64,000 nt of DNA from NCBI GenBank assembly GCA_964500805.1, contig CAZCQH010000004.1, positions 62,001 to 126,000 of the forward strand, in the 5' to 3' direction. Within the stretch, counting starts at the first letter, position 1; each line of letters starts with the position of its first letter. The stretch is from Ga0077555 sp964500805 (GTDB taxonomy: Bacteria; Pseudomonadota; Alphaproteobacteria; Rhizobiales; Hyphomicrobiaceae). Made by a program: the position numbers and the translations under genes. The notes beneath the pieces are model-generated. The model had not been told where the DNA came from. It made no database searches and worked only from the letters and a program-made list of their open reading frames with translations. This document shows positions 41,307 to 51,229 of this stretch, piece by piece.

Positions 41307-43010
41307 TCACGCCGCGAGGATCGCATCCGCGATCTTCTCCGCCGTCATCAGTGTCGGGAAGTTGGTGTTCGCGGTCGGCACGATCGGAAAGATCGACGCA
41401 TCGACGACGCGCAGTCCCTGGATCCCGCGCACGCGGCCTTGCGTGTCCGTCACCGCCAGCGGATCGCCATCGGCACCCATCCGGCAGGTGCATGATGCAT
41501 GCCACACGCCGATCGCGGCCTTGCGTACGAAGGCTTCCAGCGTCTCGTCATCGCGCATGCAGTCGGCGAATTTGAAGCCCTCGATGACGACATTCTCGAT
41601 CAGATACTTGCGCACCGGCGGCGCCGACTCGAGCGCGGCCGCGGCGAGCGTCGTGTAGATCTTATTCTTCGTGCTCACGATGCCGAGCTTGCGCACCCGA
41701 TCCGAGTAGGTGGCCGGGAACGGGTTGTCGGCAACAGCGCGCAGCGCCGGGTGATCGTAGAGCTTGCCGAGCATGCGGAAGCCGGTCATCAGCCGGTCGA
41801 GATCGCGCCGGTCGGAGAGCAGATTGAATTCCACCAGCGGCTCCTCGCGCCAATCGCGTGATGTGAGCTTCACCTCGCCCCGCTCCGAGCAGGTGCGGTT
41901 GACGAACACCAGCAGCGAGCCGATCCGCTCGCCTACTGCATGCCACGCCGACTTGGTAGCGACTGCGACGAACATGTCGCCCTTCGGTATGCCGGCCAGG
42001 TTCGAGGAATAGCGCATGCCGAGCGTCAGATGGCGCCGCGTGTGCTCGTTCATGCGATTGCCGCGCTTCACGAACGAGGCAACCGCGATCGAAGGGTGAT
42101 CCATCAGCCGCTGCCCGACGCCTTCGAGCGCGTGGCGCACGTTGATGCCCATCTCCTTCAGATGTCCCACCGGACCGATGCCGGCACGCATCAGATGCGC
42201 AGGCGAATGGATGGCGCCGCAGGAGAGGATCACCTCCTTGGCGCGGAACTCCTGCGGCTGCCCTTTCACATGTGCTTTGACGCCGACGCAGCGCGTGCCT
42301 TCGAACAGGAACTCGGCGACCTGCGTTTCCGTCGAGATCTTGAGGTTCGAGCGCTGCCTCACCTCGCGGTTGAGATAGCCGATTGCCGCAGAGACGCGGC
42401 GCTCGTTGGAGTTCGAGTGCGTCAGCGGGAAATAGCCGTCCTTGAACTCGCCGTTCTGATCGGGGAGAAACTGCATGCCGGCGTCCTTGAACGCCTTGGC
42501 CGTCGCGACCGTGAAGCCGGTCCAGTATTTTTCGGGAATGCGGCGGACCGGAATGTGGCCCTCCTTGCCGTGATACTCGTCGTCGACGTTCTCGTCGCGT
42601 TCGACTTTTTTGAAGTATGGCAGCACGTCCTTCCAGCCCCAGCCTTTGGCGCCGCGCTCCTCCCAGATCTGGAAGTCGGTCGGTGCACCGCGATTGGCGA
42701 GCTGCCCGTTGATCGAGGAGCCGCCGCCGAGCACGCGCGCCTGCTCGTACTTGCGGAAGGGCGGCGGGCTCTCATGCGGGTTGTTGTGCGAGACGATCTC
42801 GGTGCGCACCTTGAGATCGGTCCAGTGGAAGCGAGGGTCGAAGTAGGCCTTGCCCGAGTAGCTATCGAGAATCTCCTCGGGCTCCCGGCCGGGCGGCGTG
42901 TCGGGGCCGGCTTCCAGCAGCAGCACTTGGTTGGCGCTCTTAGCCGACAGGCGGTTGGCGAGAACCGAGCCCGCCGAGCCGCCGCCGACGATGATGAAGT
43001 CGTAAGTCAT
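41307..43010 (-). CDS. GMC family FAD-dependent oxidoreductase
   Basis: The enzyme has 567 residues. It has the FAD motif FIIVGGGSAGSVLANRLSA with LLLEAG downstream, signature 1 around ARVLGGGSSINGQLANRG, and the signature-2-like LSCGAIHSPAHLMRAGIG. The C-terminal active-site His is in GVWHASCTCRMG and the partner Asn in VPTANTNFPTLMTAEKI. It is a paralogue of the GMC gene at 32822 but clearly diverged. The substrate alcohol is unknown. Similarity starts at the ATG of 43010. Confidence 0.9.
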   Translation of the reverse strand: MTYDFIIVGGGSAGSVLANRLSAKSANQVLLLEAGPDTPPGREPEEILDSYSGKAYFDPRFHWTDLKVRTEIVSHNNPHESPPPFRKYEQARVLGGGSSINGQLANRGAPTDFQIWEERGAKGWGWKDVLPYFKKVERDENVDDEYHGKEGHIPVRRIPEKYWTGFTVATAKAFKDAGMQFLPDQNGEFKDGYFPLTHSNSNERRVSAAIGYLNREVRQRSNLKISTETQVAEFLFEGTRCVGVKAHVKGQPQEFRAKEVILSCGAIHSPAHLMRAGIGPVGHLKEMGINVRHALEGVGQRLMDHPSIAVASFVKRGNRMNEHTRRHLTLGMRYSSNLAGIPKGDMFVAVATKSAWHAVGERIGSLLVFVNRTCSERGEVKLTSRDWREEPLVEFNLLSDRRDLDRLMTGFRMLGKLYDHPALRAVADNPFPATYSDRVRKLGIVSTKNKIYTTLAAAALESAPPVRKYLIENVVIEGFKFADCMRDDETLEAFVRKAAIGVWHASCTCRMGADGDPLAVTDTQGRVRGIQGLRVVDASIFPIVPTANTNFPTLMTAEKIADAILAA

Positions 43011-43614
43011 GATGGTCGCGTACCCTGTCTGGAGCGCCGGCCGTCGCGCCGAGATGTTTGCTGTCCTGTTGGCGGGCGGCATATCGGCACGATGTCAAGC
43101 TCTGCGTCAACCGGCGCCGCCGCAGTGCTGCCCGGCCGCTGAGGCTCGTAGGGGCTGGGCGCAAGCATCGAGTGGCAAGCGGCGCCTGGTAAGCGGGGCG
43201 AAGTGCACGACCCGCGCACCCATTGAGCAGAGAGTTGGCGCATCCCTGCTCGTCGCATCCAATACCTTCACGCCGGCCGTGCCCAGCAGCCGGGTTTACT
43301 CGAATGAAGTGGCTGCAAGGTGCCTACAGGCCACCAATGCGACAAGCGTCGGTGTCCTTTCGAACCACTCGGATCGAGATATCCAGAAGCTAGCAAAGTC
43401 TGCCCTGAACGCCTAGGACTACATGCTGATAAACTTACTGCGCCGGCCAACGCTCAAGGTCACATTGCCGGGTCATCCCAGGCTTGCGCCCGTCTACTCA
43501 GCGTTAGACGCGCGAGCGGCGAGAAGGGTAGGGTGAGGGGTGGCAATGTGTCGGAGCGTGCAACGCGCTTCCTCGCGTCGGCCGCGGATTGCGACGATAA
43601 CATCGAGGATTGTC
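43011..43614. other. Long intergenic region without a convincing gene
   Basis: This 604-bp stretch lies between divergent genes. Open frames of up to about 135 codons exist but have no ribosome binding site and atypical composition. The part after 43250 is less GC-rich than its surroundings. I see no hairpin, tRNA or repeat that matches others in the window. It may be an eroded gene. Confidence 0.4.
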
Positions 43615-44460
43615 ATGTCATCATCGTCCCCAACCGCCTCGCTGAAATCGAGTCTCGATCTGCGCTTCGGCGATTTCTCCGCGATCGTCGACACCGCTAC
43701 CGCACAGAACACGACGCTCGAACACATGGCACGCCGCGGCGTCGTGCGTCGCTACAAGCCGGAGCCCGTGCCCGCCGATCTCATTCAAACCCTCTGCGCC
43801 ATCGCGCTCTCCGCGCCGTCTAAAAGCGACCTGCAGGGCCGCGACATCCTGATCGTCGACGATCCCGTCATCCGCGCCCGCATCAATCAGCTGCTCGCAG
43901 ACCAGGACTGGATCCCAGCCGCCCCGCACTTCATCGTGTTCCTTGGCAACAACCGTCGCCAGCGTCAGGTCCACGACTGGCGCGGCCACCCGTTCGCCAA
44001 CGATCATCTCGATGCGTTCTTCAACGCCGCCGTTGATGCCGCCATCTCACTCTCTGCCTTTGTGACGGCCGCCGAAGCCGCCGGCCTCGGCTGCTGCCCG
44101 GTGAGCGTCATCCGCAACCACGCCGCGGAGGTGTCGAGGCTCTTCAAGCTGCCCGACCACGTTTTCCCCGTCGCTGGCATGGGCTTCGGTTGGCCGGCAG
44201 TGCCGATGAACATCTCCGCGCGCCTGCCGCTCGGCGTCACGATTCACCGCAACACCTTCACCGACTGCACCCGCGAGATGGTGGAGGGTTACGACCGCCG
44301 CCGCAACGGCATCTTCCCCTACCGTGCGCAGAGGAACGTCGCCCGCTTCGGCACCAGCCCCAACTACGGCTGGAGCGAAGAGAAGGCCCGCCACTACGCT
44401 GAATCCGAGCGCGCCGACTTCGGTGCCTTCGTGAAGGCGAAGGGGTTCCGGCTGGAGTAG
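43615..44460 (+). CDS. Nitroreductase family protein
   Basis: The protein has 281 residues. It has the nitroreductase fold landmarks RRGVVRRYKPEPVPADLIQ, LSAPSKSDLQGRDILIVDD and AAEAAGLGCCPVSVIRNH, then FPVAGMGFGWPAVPMNISAR. Family members are FMN-dependent NAD(P)H oxidoreductases acting on nitroaromatics, quinones or flavins. A C-terminal extension of about 50 residues (NYGWSEEKARHYAESERADF) is family-specific. GAGGA is placed well before the ATG at 43615. Confidence 0.88.
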   Translation: MSSSSPTASLKSSLDLRFGDFSAIVDTATAQNTTLEHMARRGVVRRYKPEPVPADLIQTLCAIALSAPSKSDLQGRDILIVDDPVIRARINQLLADQDWIPAAPHFIVFLGNNRRQRQVHDWRGHPFANDHLDAFFNAAVDAAISLSAFVTAAEAAGLGCCPVSVIRNHAAEVSRLFKLPDHVFPVAGMGFGWPAVPMNISARLPLGVTIHRNTFTDCTREMVEGYDRRRNGIFPYRAQRNVARFGTSPNYGWSEEKARHYAESERADFGAFVKAKGFRLE

Positions 44461-44627
44461 ACAATCACCACCGCCGTAGGGTGCAAAAGCGCGAGCTCTG
44501 CCTTTCAACGCAGGGAGCAGCCAACGCGCGTATTGCACCAATCTAAACCGCCTCGGAGGACGGCAGCCGTGACAGCGAGCCGACCGCGGCCTAGAGTCCC
44601 CGAACGAACCTTCGAAAGGACACCACC

Positions 44628-45926
44628 GTGCTTCTCGGCTGTATTGCGGATGATCTGACCGGCGCCACCGATCTCGCCATCATGCTGACGCGCGCCGGCA
44701 TGCGCACTCTGCAGATAATGCAGGTGCCGGACGCGCCGGATGCCGAGGGTGGGCATCTGAAGGCGCAGGAGAAAATTCAACTCGACGGTCACGACGCCAT
44801 CGTCGTCGCGCTGAAAACGCGCACATGCCCGGTCCAGGAGGCCATCGACCTCTCACTCAGAAGCGCCGATGCGCTTCTCGCCCTCGGCGCCAAGCAGCTT
44901 TTCTTCAAGTACTGCTCCACCTTCGACTCGACCGATCAAGGCAACATAGGGCCTGTCGCCGATGCATTGATGCAGAAACTCGGCGCCGATCTCGCGCTCG
45001 CATGTCCCGCGTTTCCGACCAACAGGCGGACCATCTATCTGGGCAATCTCTACGCGGGCGACGTGCTGCTCTCCGAAAGCCCGATGAAGGACCACCCGCT
45101 GACCCCCATGCGCGATTCGAACCTTGTGCGCGTCCTGCAGCGGCAAACCACGGGCAAGGTCGGGTTGGTCCCGTTCGCCGTCGTCGACAAAGGCCCCGAA
45201 GCTATCGCCGCTGCCTTCGCAGATGCCCGCAAGCGCGGCGAGCGCTACGTGATCGTCGATGCGATCACCGACAAGCATCTCGTCGACATGGGGATTGCAG
45301 CGGCAGGCATGAAGCTGATCACCGGCGGCTCGGGTGTGGCGCTGGGGCTTCCCGCCAATTTCGTGCGCCAAGGCCTGATGCGAGCCGCCGCCGCGCCCAC
45401 CAGCATGCCGGCGCCCAGGGGTCGTGCCGCGATCCTTGCCGGCAGCTGCTCGGAGGCGACCCGCGGCCAGGTGGCAGCCGCAAAAGCCGCCGGCATCCCG
45501 GCATTCGAGATCGATCCGCTCGCATTGGCGGCTGGAAACCTGCGCATAACGGACATCCTGTTGTGGGTCGAGCGTCAACCAGCGTCGGGTCCATTGCTCG
45601 TCTATTCGAGTGCCGATCCCGCGTCCGTCAGGACTGTTCAAGGCAAGCTTGGCCGCGACAAAGCCGGCGCGCTCATCGAGGCCTTGCTTGCTGATGTTGC
45701 GAAGCGGCTCGTTGCGACAGGGACGACGCGCATGATCGTCGCCGGTGGCGAAACCTCCGGCGCCGTCGTCAATGGTCTCGGCGTCACCGCACTGGAGATC
45801 GGGCCGGAGATCGACCCCGGCGTGCCCTGGACGCGCGCCGTCGGACGCGATCTCGTCCTCGCGCTCAAGTCCGGCAACTTCGGCGCACCCGATTTCTTCG
45901 TCAAGGCGTGGGAGAAGCTCACGTGA
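44628..45926 (+). CDS. otnK: 3-oxo-tetronate kinase (four-carbon acid sugar kinase family)
   Basis: The enzyme has 432 residues with the two-domain DUF1537 architecture: the N-terminal LLGCIADDLTGATDLAIML and the C-terminal nucleotide-binding IVAGGETSGAVVNGLGV. OtnK phosphorylates 3-oxo-tetronate, an oxidation product of C4 sugar acids, feeding central metabolism. The start is GTG at 44628 with AAAGGA upstream. Its stop overlaps the start of otnC (GTGA), so the two are translationally coupled. Confidence 0.92.
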   Translation: MLLGCIADDLTGATDLAIMLTRAGMRTLQIMQVPDAPDAEGGHLKAQEKIQLDGHDAIVVALKTRTCPVQEAIDLSLRSADALLALGAKQLFFKYCSTFDSTDQGNIGPVADALMQKLGADLALACPAFPTNRRTIYLGNLYAGDVLLSESPMKDHPLTPMRDSNLVRVLQRQTTGKVGLVPFAVVDKGPEAIAAAFADARKRGERYVIVDAITDKHLVDMGIAAAGMKLITGGSGVALGLPANFVRQGLMRAAAAPTSMPAPRGRAAILAGSCSEATRGQVAAAKAAGIPAFEIDPLALAAGNLRITDILLWVERQPASGPLLVYSSADPASVRTVQGKLGRDKAGALIEALLADVAKRLVATGTTRMIVAGGETSGAVVNGLGVTALEIGPEIDPGVPWTRAVGRDLVLALKSGNFGAPDFFVKAWEKLT

Positions 45927-46558
45927 CCCGCGAATCCAAGCTCCGCGAGGAAATCTGCCGCTCCGGCGCGTCACTCTTCAATCGCGGCCTGACGCATGGC
46001 TCGACGGGCAACATCTCCGTGGCGCTGCCCGGCGGCGGCTGGCTCATGACGCCGACCGGCTCCTCGCTGGGCACGCTTGACCCCGCCACGCTCTCGAAGC
46101 TCGATGCCAGCGGCAACCTCGTCGCCGGTGACAAGCCGACCAAGGAAGCGTTCCTCCACGCCTGCATGTATCGCGAGCGACCGAAAGCCGGCGCCGTCGT
46201 CCACCTGCATTCGACGCACTCAGTGGCGGTTTCCTGTCTCGACGGCATCGATCACGCGAGCTGCCTGCCGCCGATCACCGCTTACTTCGTCATGCGCGTT
46301 GGCACGCTGCCGCTCGCGCCCTACTTTCCGCCCGGCGACGAGGCGCTGGCCGAGGCCGTCGCCAAGCTCGCTGGCAAGCATCACGCCGTTCTGCTCGCCA
46401 ACCATGGACCCGTGGTCGCAGGTTCGTCGCTCTCCGCCGCCCAGGACGCCGTCGAGGAGCTGGAGGAGACCGCGAAGCTCTTCCTCCTGCTGAGGCATGA
46501 AAAGGTCCGCGGCCTCACCCCAACTCAGGTGTCGGACCTCCAAAAGCGATTCGGGTAG
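45923..46558 (+). CDS. otnC: 3-oxo-tetronate 4-phosphate decarboxylase (class II aldolase family)
   Basis: The protein has 211 residues of the class II aldolase/adducin family: LTHGSTGNISVALPGGGWLM, TPTGSSLG and the metal-binding VVHLHSTHSV with two His, then ANHGPVVAGSS carrying the third. In the otn pathway it decarboxylates 3-oxo-tetronate-4-phosphate to dihydroxyacetone phosphate. The start GTG overlaps the otnK stop by four bases. The isomerase and dehydrogenase of the pathway are not in this window. Confidence 0.92.
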   Translation: MTRESKLREEICRSGASLFNRGLTHGSTGNISVALPGGGWLMTPTGSSLGTLDPATLSKLDASGNLVAGDKPTKEAFLHACMYRERPKAGAVVHLHSTHSVAVSCLDGIDHASCLPPITAYFVMRVGTLPLAPYFPPGDEALAEAVAKLAGKHHAVLLANHGPVVAGSSLSAAQDAVEELEETAKLFLLLRHEKVRGLTPTQVSDLQKRFG

Positions 46559-46690
46559 CGAAGCTATTGGTGGCAAAGCAGCTCGAGGCTTCCATCGGCA
46601 ATGATGAGGCCGGCTAGTGCGGCAGCACAGCCGGATACTGTCGCCGCCCTGAGAGCACCGCGGCCTGCCCGCGCCAGCGGAGGTCAAGGC

Positions 46691-47800
46691 TCACTTCTTT
46701 TGCTTTTGATACCAGTTCGAGAACTCACGATATAAGCGCTCGTCGTCTTGGGCAGTCGGCCGACCCGTGCGCGCCTCGCCCGCAGACTTAACGGCTTGAA
46801 CAAGTTTGTTGCGTTCTAGCCACTCCTGTGCAGCCGGAAATCTTTGAATGCCGGCGACCGTTCCAGCGAGATTGACGCTTTTCCAAAGCGCAAGGCGAGG
46901 GGGCTTTTGAATCTCGGCGAAATTCGAGAAGAACGCATCGACGAATTTCTCTACGGGCGCGTAGCGGTGGTGGGATTTCGGCCAGTTATAAGTAATCAAC
47001 ACCGAGTGTGTCGCCACAGTGTTGACGCGCGTGCCGGCCTGCACCAACTGCGGATAATCTTCAGGCAGGATGGTCCCGGGATGATAGTCCTGCTCCAGCT
47101 TGTCTCCGTATTCGATGCCAACGAATGCGAAGCCGGTATCGTTCTTCAAGTTGACGAACGCCGGCACGGGCTTTGGGCACCCGCAAACAGTGGCCGCCAC
47201 GTCGCCGGTGCGCATCGCGGCAAGCGCATCGGCTTGCGGCAGAAAAACCGGTGTAACATCGACACCAAGCGCCTTGAAAACGAGCGGAGCGAGCAAGGCG
47301 GTCGAACTGCCGTGATTGTTGAAGCTAACCTTTTTGCCGCTAAGATCCTTGAGCGATTTGATCTCGGATCTCGCCAGCACGTGCAGCTCGTCGTTGGACA
47401 GGATCGAAATGTAGGCGACCTTATTCAGCAGGCCCTCGGTTCCAGGCTCGCCGGATTTTTCCATCGCCTTGATCGATTGCACAGTGGCGATGCCGAGATC
47501 GACGCCTCTGAGGAGCAGGACATCGCGGATGTTCTGGACCGCTGCGCCACCGACTGCGGGAATGACTCGAACGCCTTTATCGGCGTTCGTTATCACAGAG
47601 ATGTCGTGCGCCATCTGAATATAGGTCGCGCCAAGCTGGCCACCCATGAGATAAAGAACGTTGGAATTAGCGCGCTCCCGAACCAGGTCGTAGGCTGTGA
47701 TTTTAGGGCGGGGTCGCGGTATCGCTTCCTGCGCGCAGCTCTCTCCGTTAGCGAAAATCGGAACCGCGGAAATTAGAAAAGCAGCTATCTAGCCACGCAT
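46691..47800 (-). pseudogene. TAXI-type TRAP transporter solute-binding protein interrupted by TAG at codon 4
   Basis: The frame encodes a complete TAXI receptor: LMGGQLGATYIQMAHDIS, LLLRGVDLGIATVQSIKAME and KVSFNNHGSSTALLAPLVFK. An ATG at 47800 with an excellent site (GAGGGGG six bases upstream) opens the gene, but codon 4 is TAG (47789-47791). After it an intact signal peptide follows in frame (AAFLISAVPIFANGESCA). The next in-frame ATG, at 47647, would remove the signal. So the gene is broken, misread, or needs read-through. No TRAP membrane subunit is adjacent. Intact, the receptor would have about 369 residues. Confidence 0.82.
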
Positions 47801-48027
47801 GGCCGTCCCCCTCAACTCTTTATCGCCAATAAGCAGACCAAAGACTATCTCCAAGCTGTCGACGGATTGCGGCAACAATGCGGCTGCGAATTTTCAGCAC
47901 GCATCGCAGCGCGCGGGACATGCAGAGGCAAATGCGATCTCTGCACTTCTCTCGCGGGGTGGTCTGAGCGCGCTCGAGCAAAGCTTGAGTAGTGGCCTAT
48001 TGCAGCTTCGCCGACTATGTATTCGCC

Positions 48028-49347
48028 ATGACCTCTCTCTTCGAAGCAGCCGGCCTGGAGAAGGGCGCACCGCGCCCGCTCGCCGATCGCCTGCGCCCGC
48101 AAAAGCTCGCCGATGTCGTGGGGCAGGACCACCTCGTCGGACCCGACGGCACGCTGACGCGGATGCTGACCTCCGGCCGCATCCCGAGCCTTGTGCTCTG
48201 GGGGCCGCCAGGCACCGGCAAGACCACCATCGCGCGGCTGCTTGCCCAGGAGGTCGCGCTCGAGTTCGAGCAGCTCTCGGCCATCTTCTCCGGTGTGCAG
48301 GATTTGAAGAAGGCTTTCGATCGCGCCCGCTCGCGCCGCGACGTTGGCCGCGGCACGCTGCTCTTCATCGACGAGATCCACCGCTTCAACCGCTCCCAGC
48401 AGGACAGCTTCCTTCCCGTCATGGAGGACGGCACCATCACGCTGGTCGGCGCGACGACCGAGAACCCGTCCTTCGAGCTCAACGCCGCGCTTCTCTCGCG
48501 GGCTACCGTTCTCGTTCTCAATCGCCTCGACGAGACATCGCTCGCCAAGCTCATCGAACGCGCCGAGAAGGAGGAAGGCCGCGCGCTGCCGCTCGATGCC
48601 GACGCCCGCGAAGCGCTGATCGCCATGGCCGACGGCGACGGTCGCACCGTGATCAATCTCGCGTCGGAGGTCTTCGCGGCGGTCGCCGCAGGCCAAGCGC
48701 CCCTCTCGCGTGAGGCGCTGACCAGGATCGTCCAGCGCCGCGCACCGCTTTACGACAAGAGCCGTGATGGTCATTACAATCTGATCTCGGCCCTCCACAA
48801 ATCGGTGCGCGGCTCGGACCCGGATGCGGCGCTCTATTGGCTCGCTCGCATGCTCGATGGCGGCGAAGACCGCCTCTTCCTCGCGCGCCGCATCGTGCGC
48901 ATGGCGATCGAGGACATCGGCCTCGCCGACCCGCAGGCTCTGGTGCAGGCGCTGGCCGCAAAGGACACCTATGACTTTTTGGGTTCACCCGATGGCGAGC
49001 TCGCACTGGCCCAAGCCGTGATCTACGTGGCAACCGCGCCCAAATCCAACGCTGCTTACGTCGCCTATAAGTCTGCCATGCGCGCCGCAAAGGAGCACGG
49101 CAGCCTCGCGCCACCCAAGCACATCCTCAATGCGCCGACAAAGCTGATGGGGGAGCAGGGCTACGGTGCCGGCTACGACTATGATCACGACGCGCCCGAC
49201 GCCTTCTCCGGTCAGAACTACTTCCCTGAGGAAATGAGCGGCCGTCAGCTGTATTACGATCCGCCGGAACGCGGCTTCGAGCGCGAGATCAGAAAACGCC
49301 TCGCATATTGGGAGGGGCTGCGGAAGAAGCGTGGCGCGGGAGAGTAG
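48028..49347 (+). CDS. rarA: Replication-associated recombination protein A (AAA+ ATPase)
   Basis: The protein has 439 residues and the RarA/MgsA layout: PLADRLRPQKLADVVGQDHL, Walker A LWGPPGTGKTTIARLL, Walker B LLFIDEIHRFNRSQQD and sensor 1 VGATTENPSFELN. The tetramerisation domain includes YDKSRDGHYNLISALHKS. It acts on stalled replication forks. Similarity starts at the ATG of 48028. A CrcB or pseudouridine synthase neighbour, common elsewhere, is absent. Confidence 0.95.
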   Translation: MTSLFEAAGLEKGAPRPLADRLRPQKLADVVGQDHLVGPDGTLTRMLTSGRIPSLVLWGPPGTGKTTIARLLAQEVALEFEQLSAIFSGVQDLKKAFDRARSRRDVGRGTLLFIDEIHRFNRSQQDSFLPVMEDGTITLVGATTENPSFELNAALLSRATVLVLNRLDETSLAKLIERAEKEEGRALPLDADAREALIAMADGDGRTVINLASEVFAAVAAGQAPLSREALTRIVQRRAPLYDKSRDGHYNLISALHKSVRGSDPDAALYWLARMLDGGEDRLFLARRIVRMAIEDIGLADPQALVQALAAKDTYDFLGSPDGELALAQAVIYVATAPKSNAAYVAYKSAMRAAKEHGSLAPPKHILNAPTKLMGEQGYGAGYDYDHDAPDAFSGQNYFPEEMSGRQLYYDPPERGFEREIRKRLAYWEGLRKKRGAGE

Positions 49348-49378
49348 CTCTTTGCTCGCGAGACCAGGAGGCGCGACG

Positions 49379-50368
49379 CTACTGCGGCTCGATGCCGACC
49401 TGCTTCAAGGTTTTTCCCCAGACCTCGAGCTGATCCTTGAGGAAAGCGGCGAGGGCTTCAGGCGTCGAGCTTTCGGGCGCGTAGCCGTAATTCAGGAATT
49501 TTTCGCGCAGATCCGGGCGGTCGACAATGGCGGCGACCTCCTTGTTGAGGCGCTGCACGATTTCCTTCGGCAGATTGGCGGGACCGACCAACGCGCCCCA
49601 AGCCCCGATCGGTTGCTTGGGAAGCCCCTCCTCGACGACCGAGGGCACGTCCGGCATCAACGCGCTGCGCTGCGGAAGCGTCGTCGCGAGGACGCGCAGC
49701 TTGCCTTCTTTGGCGTGCGGCGCAATCGACGTGTAGGCAGCGAGCATCACGTTCACCTGGCCCGAGACAAGGTCGTTGATGGCCGGTGGCTCGGACTTAT
49801 AGGGTACGTGCAGCATCTGCACCTTGGCATGGTCGGCTATGAGCGCGGTGCCGACGATCGAGGTCGTGTTGCCGCTCGCATAGGTGACCTTGCCGGGGTT
49901 GGCCTTGGCATGCGCCAGAAGCTCCGTCAGGGTCTTCGCCGGGACCGATGGATGCACGGCGATGAAGAATGTCGTGCGCCCGGTGAACGTGATCGGTGTG
50001 AAGTCGGCAATTGGATCGTAGGGCGGCTGCTTCTGGATGTGCGGCACCACCGACATGGCGCTATTCGACGTCATCATCAGCGTATAGCCATCGGGTGCCG
50101 CGCGCTTCACATCGAGTGCACCAATCGAGCCGTCGGCGCCGGGCTTATTGTCGACCACGATTGCAACGCCGAGCGCTTGTGACAGATGCTGGCTGATAAA
50201 GCGCGTCAGAATGTCCGTGATGGTGCCTGCCGAGAAGCCGATCACCATCCGGATTGGCTTGGAGGGATATTGCTGCCCCTGCTGCGCCTCGACCCGGGTA
50301 GCCGCTCCGGCCCAGCCGAACACGGCAAGTGCGGCAACGAACACGTACGCAATACGGCACTTCGTCAT
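49379..50368 (-). CDS. Bug/TctC family substrate-binding protein
   Basis: The receptor has 329 residues and a signal peptide (IAYVFVAALAVFGWAGA). The Bug motifs are YPSKPIRMVIGFSAGTITDI, VDNKPGADGSIGALDVKRA and MLHVPYKSEPPAINDLVSGQ. It is distinct from the receptor at 12367 and also lacks nearby TctA/TctB partners. GGGAGG precedes the ATG at 50368. The ligand is unknown. Confidence 0.9.
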   Translation of the reverse strand: MTKCRIAYVFVAALAVFGWAGAATRVEAQQGQQYPSKPIRMVIGFSAGTITDILTRFISQHLSQALGVAIVVDNKPGADGSIGALDVKRAAPDGYTLMMTSNSAMSVVPHIQKQPPYDPIADFTPITFTGRTTFFIAVHPSVPAKTLTELLAHAKANPGKVTYASGNTTSIVGTALIADHAKVQMLHVPYKSEPPAINDLVSGQVNVMLAAYTSIAPHAKEGKLRVLATTLPQRSALMPDVPSVVEEGLPKQPIGAWGALVGPANLPKEIVQRLNKEVAAIVDRPDLREKFLNYGYAPESSTPEALAAFLKDQLEVWGKTLKQVGIEPQ

Positions 50369-50493
50369 CAATGCCTCCCATGCTTGTCGTTGAGGCAAGC
50401 TTATCGAGTTCGAGCGCCGGCGCCATCCCCAACGGCTGCATCGATCTTGCACCTGCGAGAAGTGCCCGTTGCGAAAATCAGGCGCAGCGATCG

Positions 50494-51111
50494 CTACTTG
50501 GCGAAGACGTGCCACGTGCCATCCGCAGCGATGCCGACGCGCCACCAGTTATAGCTGCCCCCTTTGGCGAGCATGTCAGCTGCCACCTGCTCGGGCACGA
50601 GAGCGCGCAAGCTTGCCTGCTGCTCTGCTGTCAAGTTCGAGACCCCGGTTTCGGCGAAGGACGGCCACATGTAGATCCGATTGTTCTCGAGATCACGTCC
50701 AAGCGGCACGATCGCATAAGGCGCCTCGAGCAATTTCTCGAGGGCAGCCAGAATGTCTTTGCCATCTCCGCTCGTGGATTGTGCCTTGAGGTGCGCGATC
50801 GGATCTCGTGCCGGGCCGTTGCCGAAATCCGGCTTGATTTCGTTCATCTCGATCGGTGTCAGCAGTTCCTCGATATTGCCTGACTTGACGGCCGCCAGGA
50901 TCGCCTCGCGCATTTCGATGACAGGGTGCGGTAGTCCATCGGTACTGTCGCGGATCTCTGGCGTCGCTGGAACGTTCTTGCTTGCTGCAGGAGGCGGGGA
51001 TTTCGCCTTTTGCGCAAGCGTCGTTGTCGCGTCCGCCACATAGACAAGGGGCGCGACCAACAGTAGGAATACCACAGCGGACGTCGCAGGTGGTCGTGAG
51101 CCGTGCGGCAT
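50494..51111 (-). CDS. Exported protein of unknown function
   Basis: The product has 205 residues and a signal-like hydrophobic start (SAVVFLLLVAPLVYVADATT). The mature part contains HPVIEMREAILAAVKSGNIE and EKLLEAPYAIVPLGRDLENN, then a Trp-rich C-terminus (YNWWRVGIAADGTWHVF). I recall similar exported proteins in Hyphomicrobiales but no function. AGGAT lies upstream of the ATG at 51111. It is divergent from the LysE gene. Confidence 0.75.
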   Translation of the reverse strand: MPHGSRPPATSAVVFLLLVAPLVYVADATTTLAQKAKSPPPAASKNVPATPEIRDSTDGLPHPVIEMREAILAAVKSGNIEELLTPIEMNEIKPDFGNGPARDPIAHLKAQSTSGDGKDILAALEKLLEAPYAIVPLGRDLENNRIYMWPSFAETGVSNLTAEQQASLRALVPEQVAADMLAKGGSYNWWRVGIAADGTWHVFAK

Positions 51112-51229
51112 CGGAGGGATCCTGGTTGCTTCGGATGTGGCACGATAGACTGCAGGCTGTGTGCCGAGCAAACCAAGCCCGCGCGCTCGTGATGGCCGGA
51201 GAGGGATGTTGCTGCCCTGACGCCTGTCC

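Noticed and set aside
43009..43416. 135-codon plus-strand frame in the gap before the nitroreductase
   Set aside because: It lacks a ribosome binding site, overlaps the start of the divergent GMC gene and has no coherent protein character.
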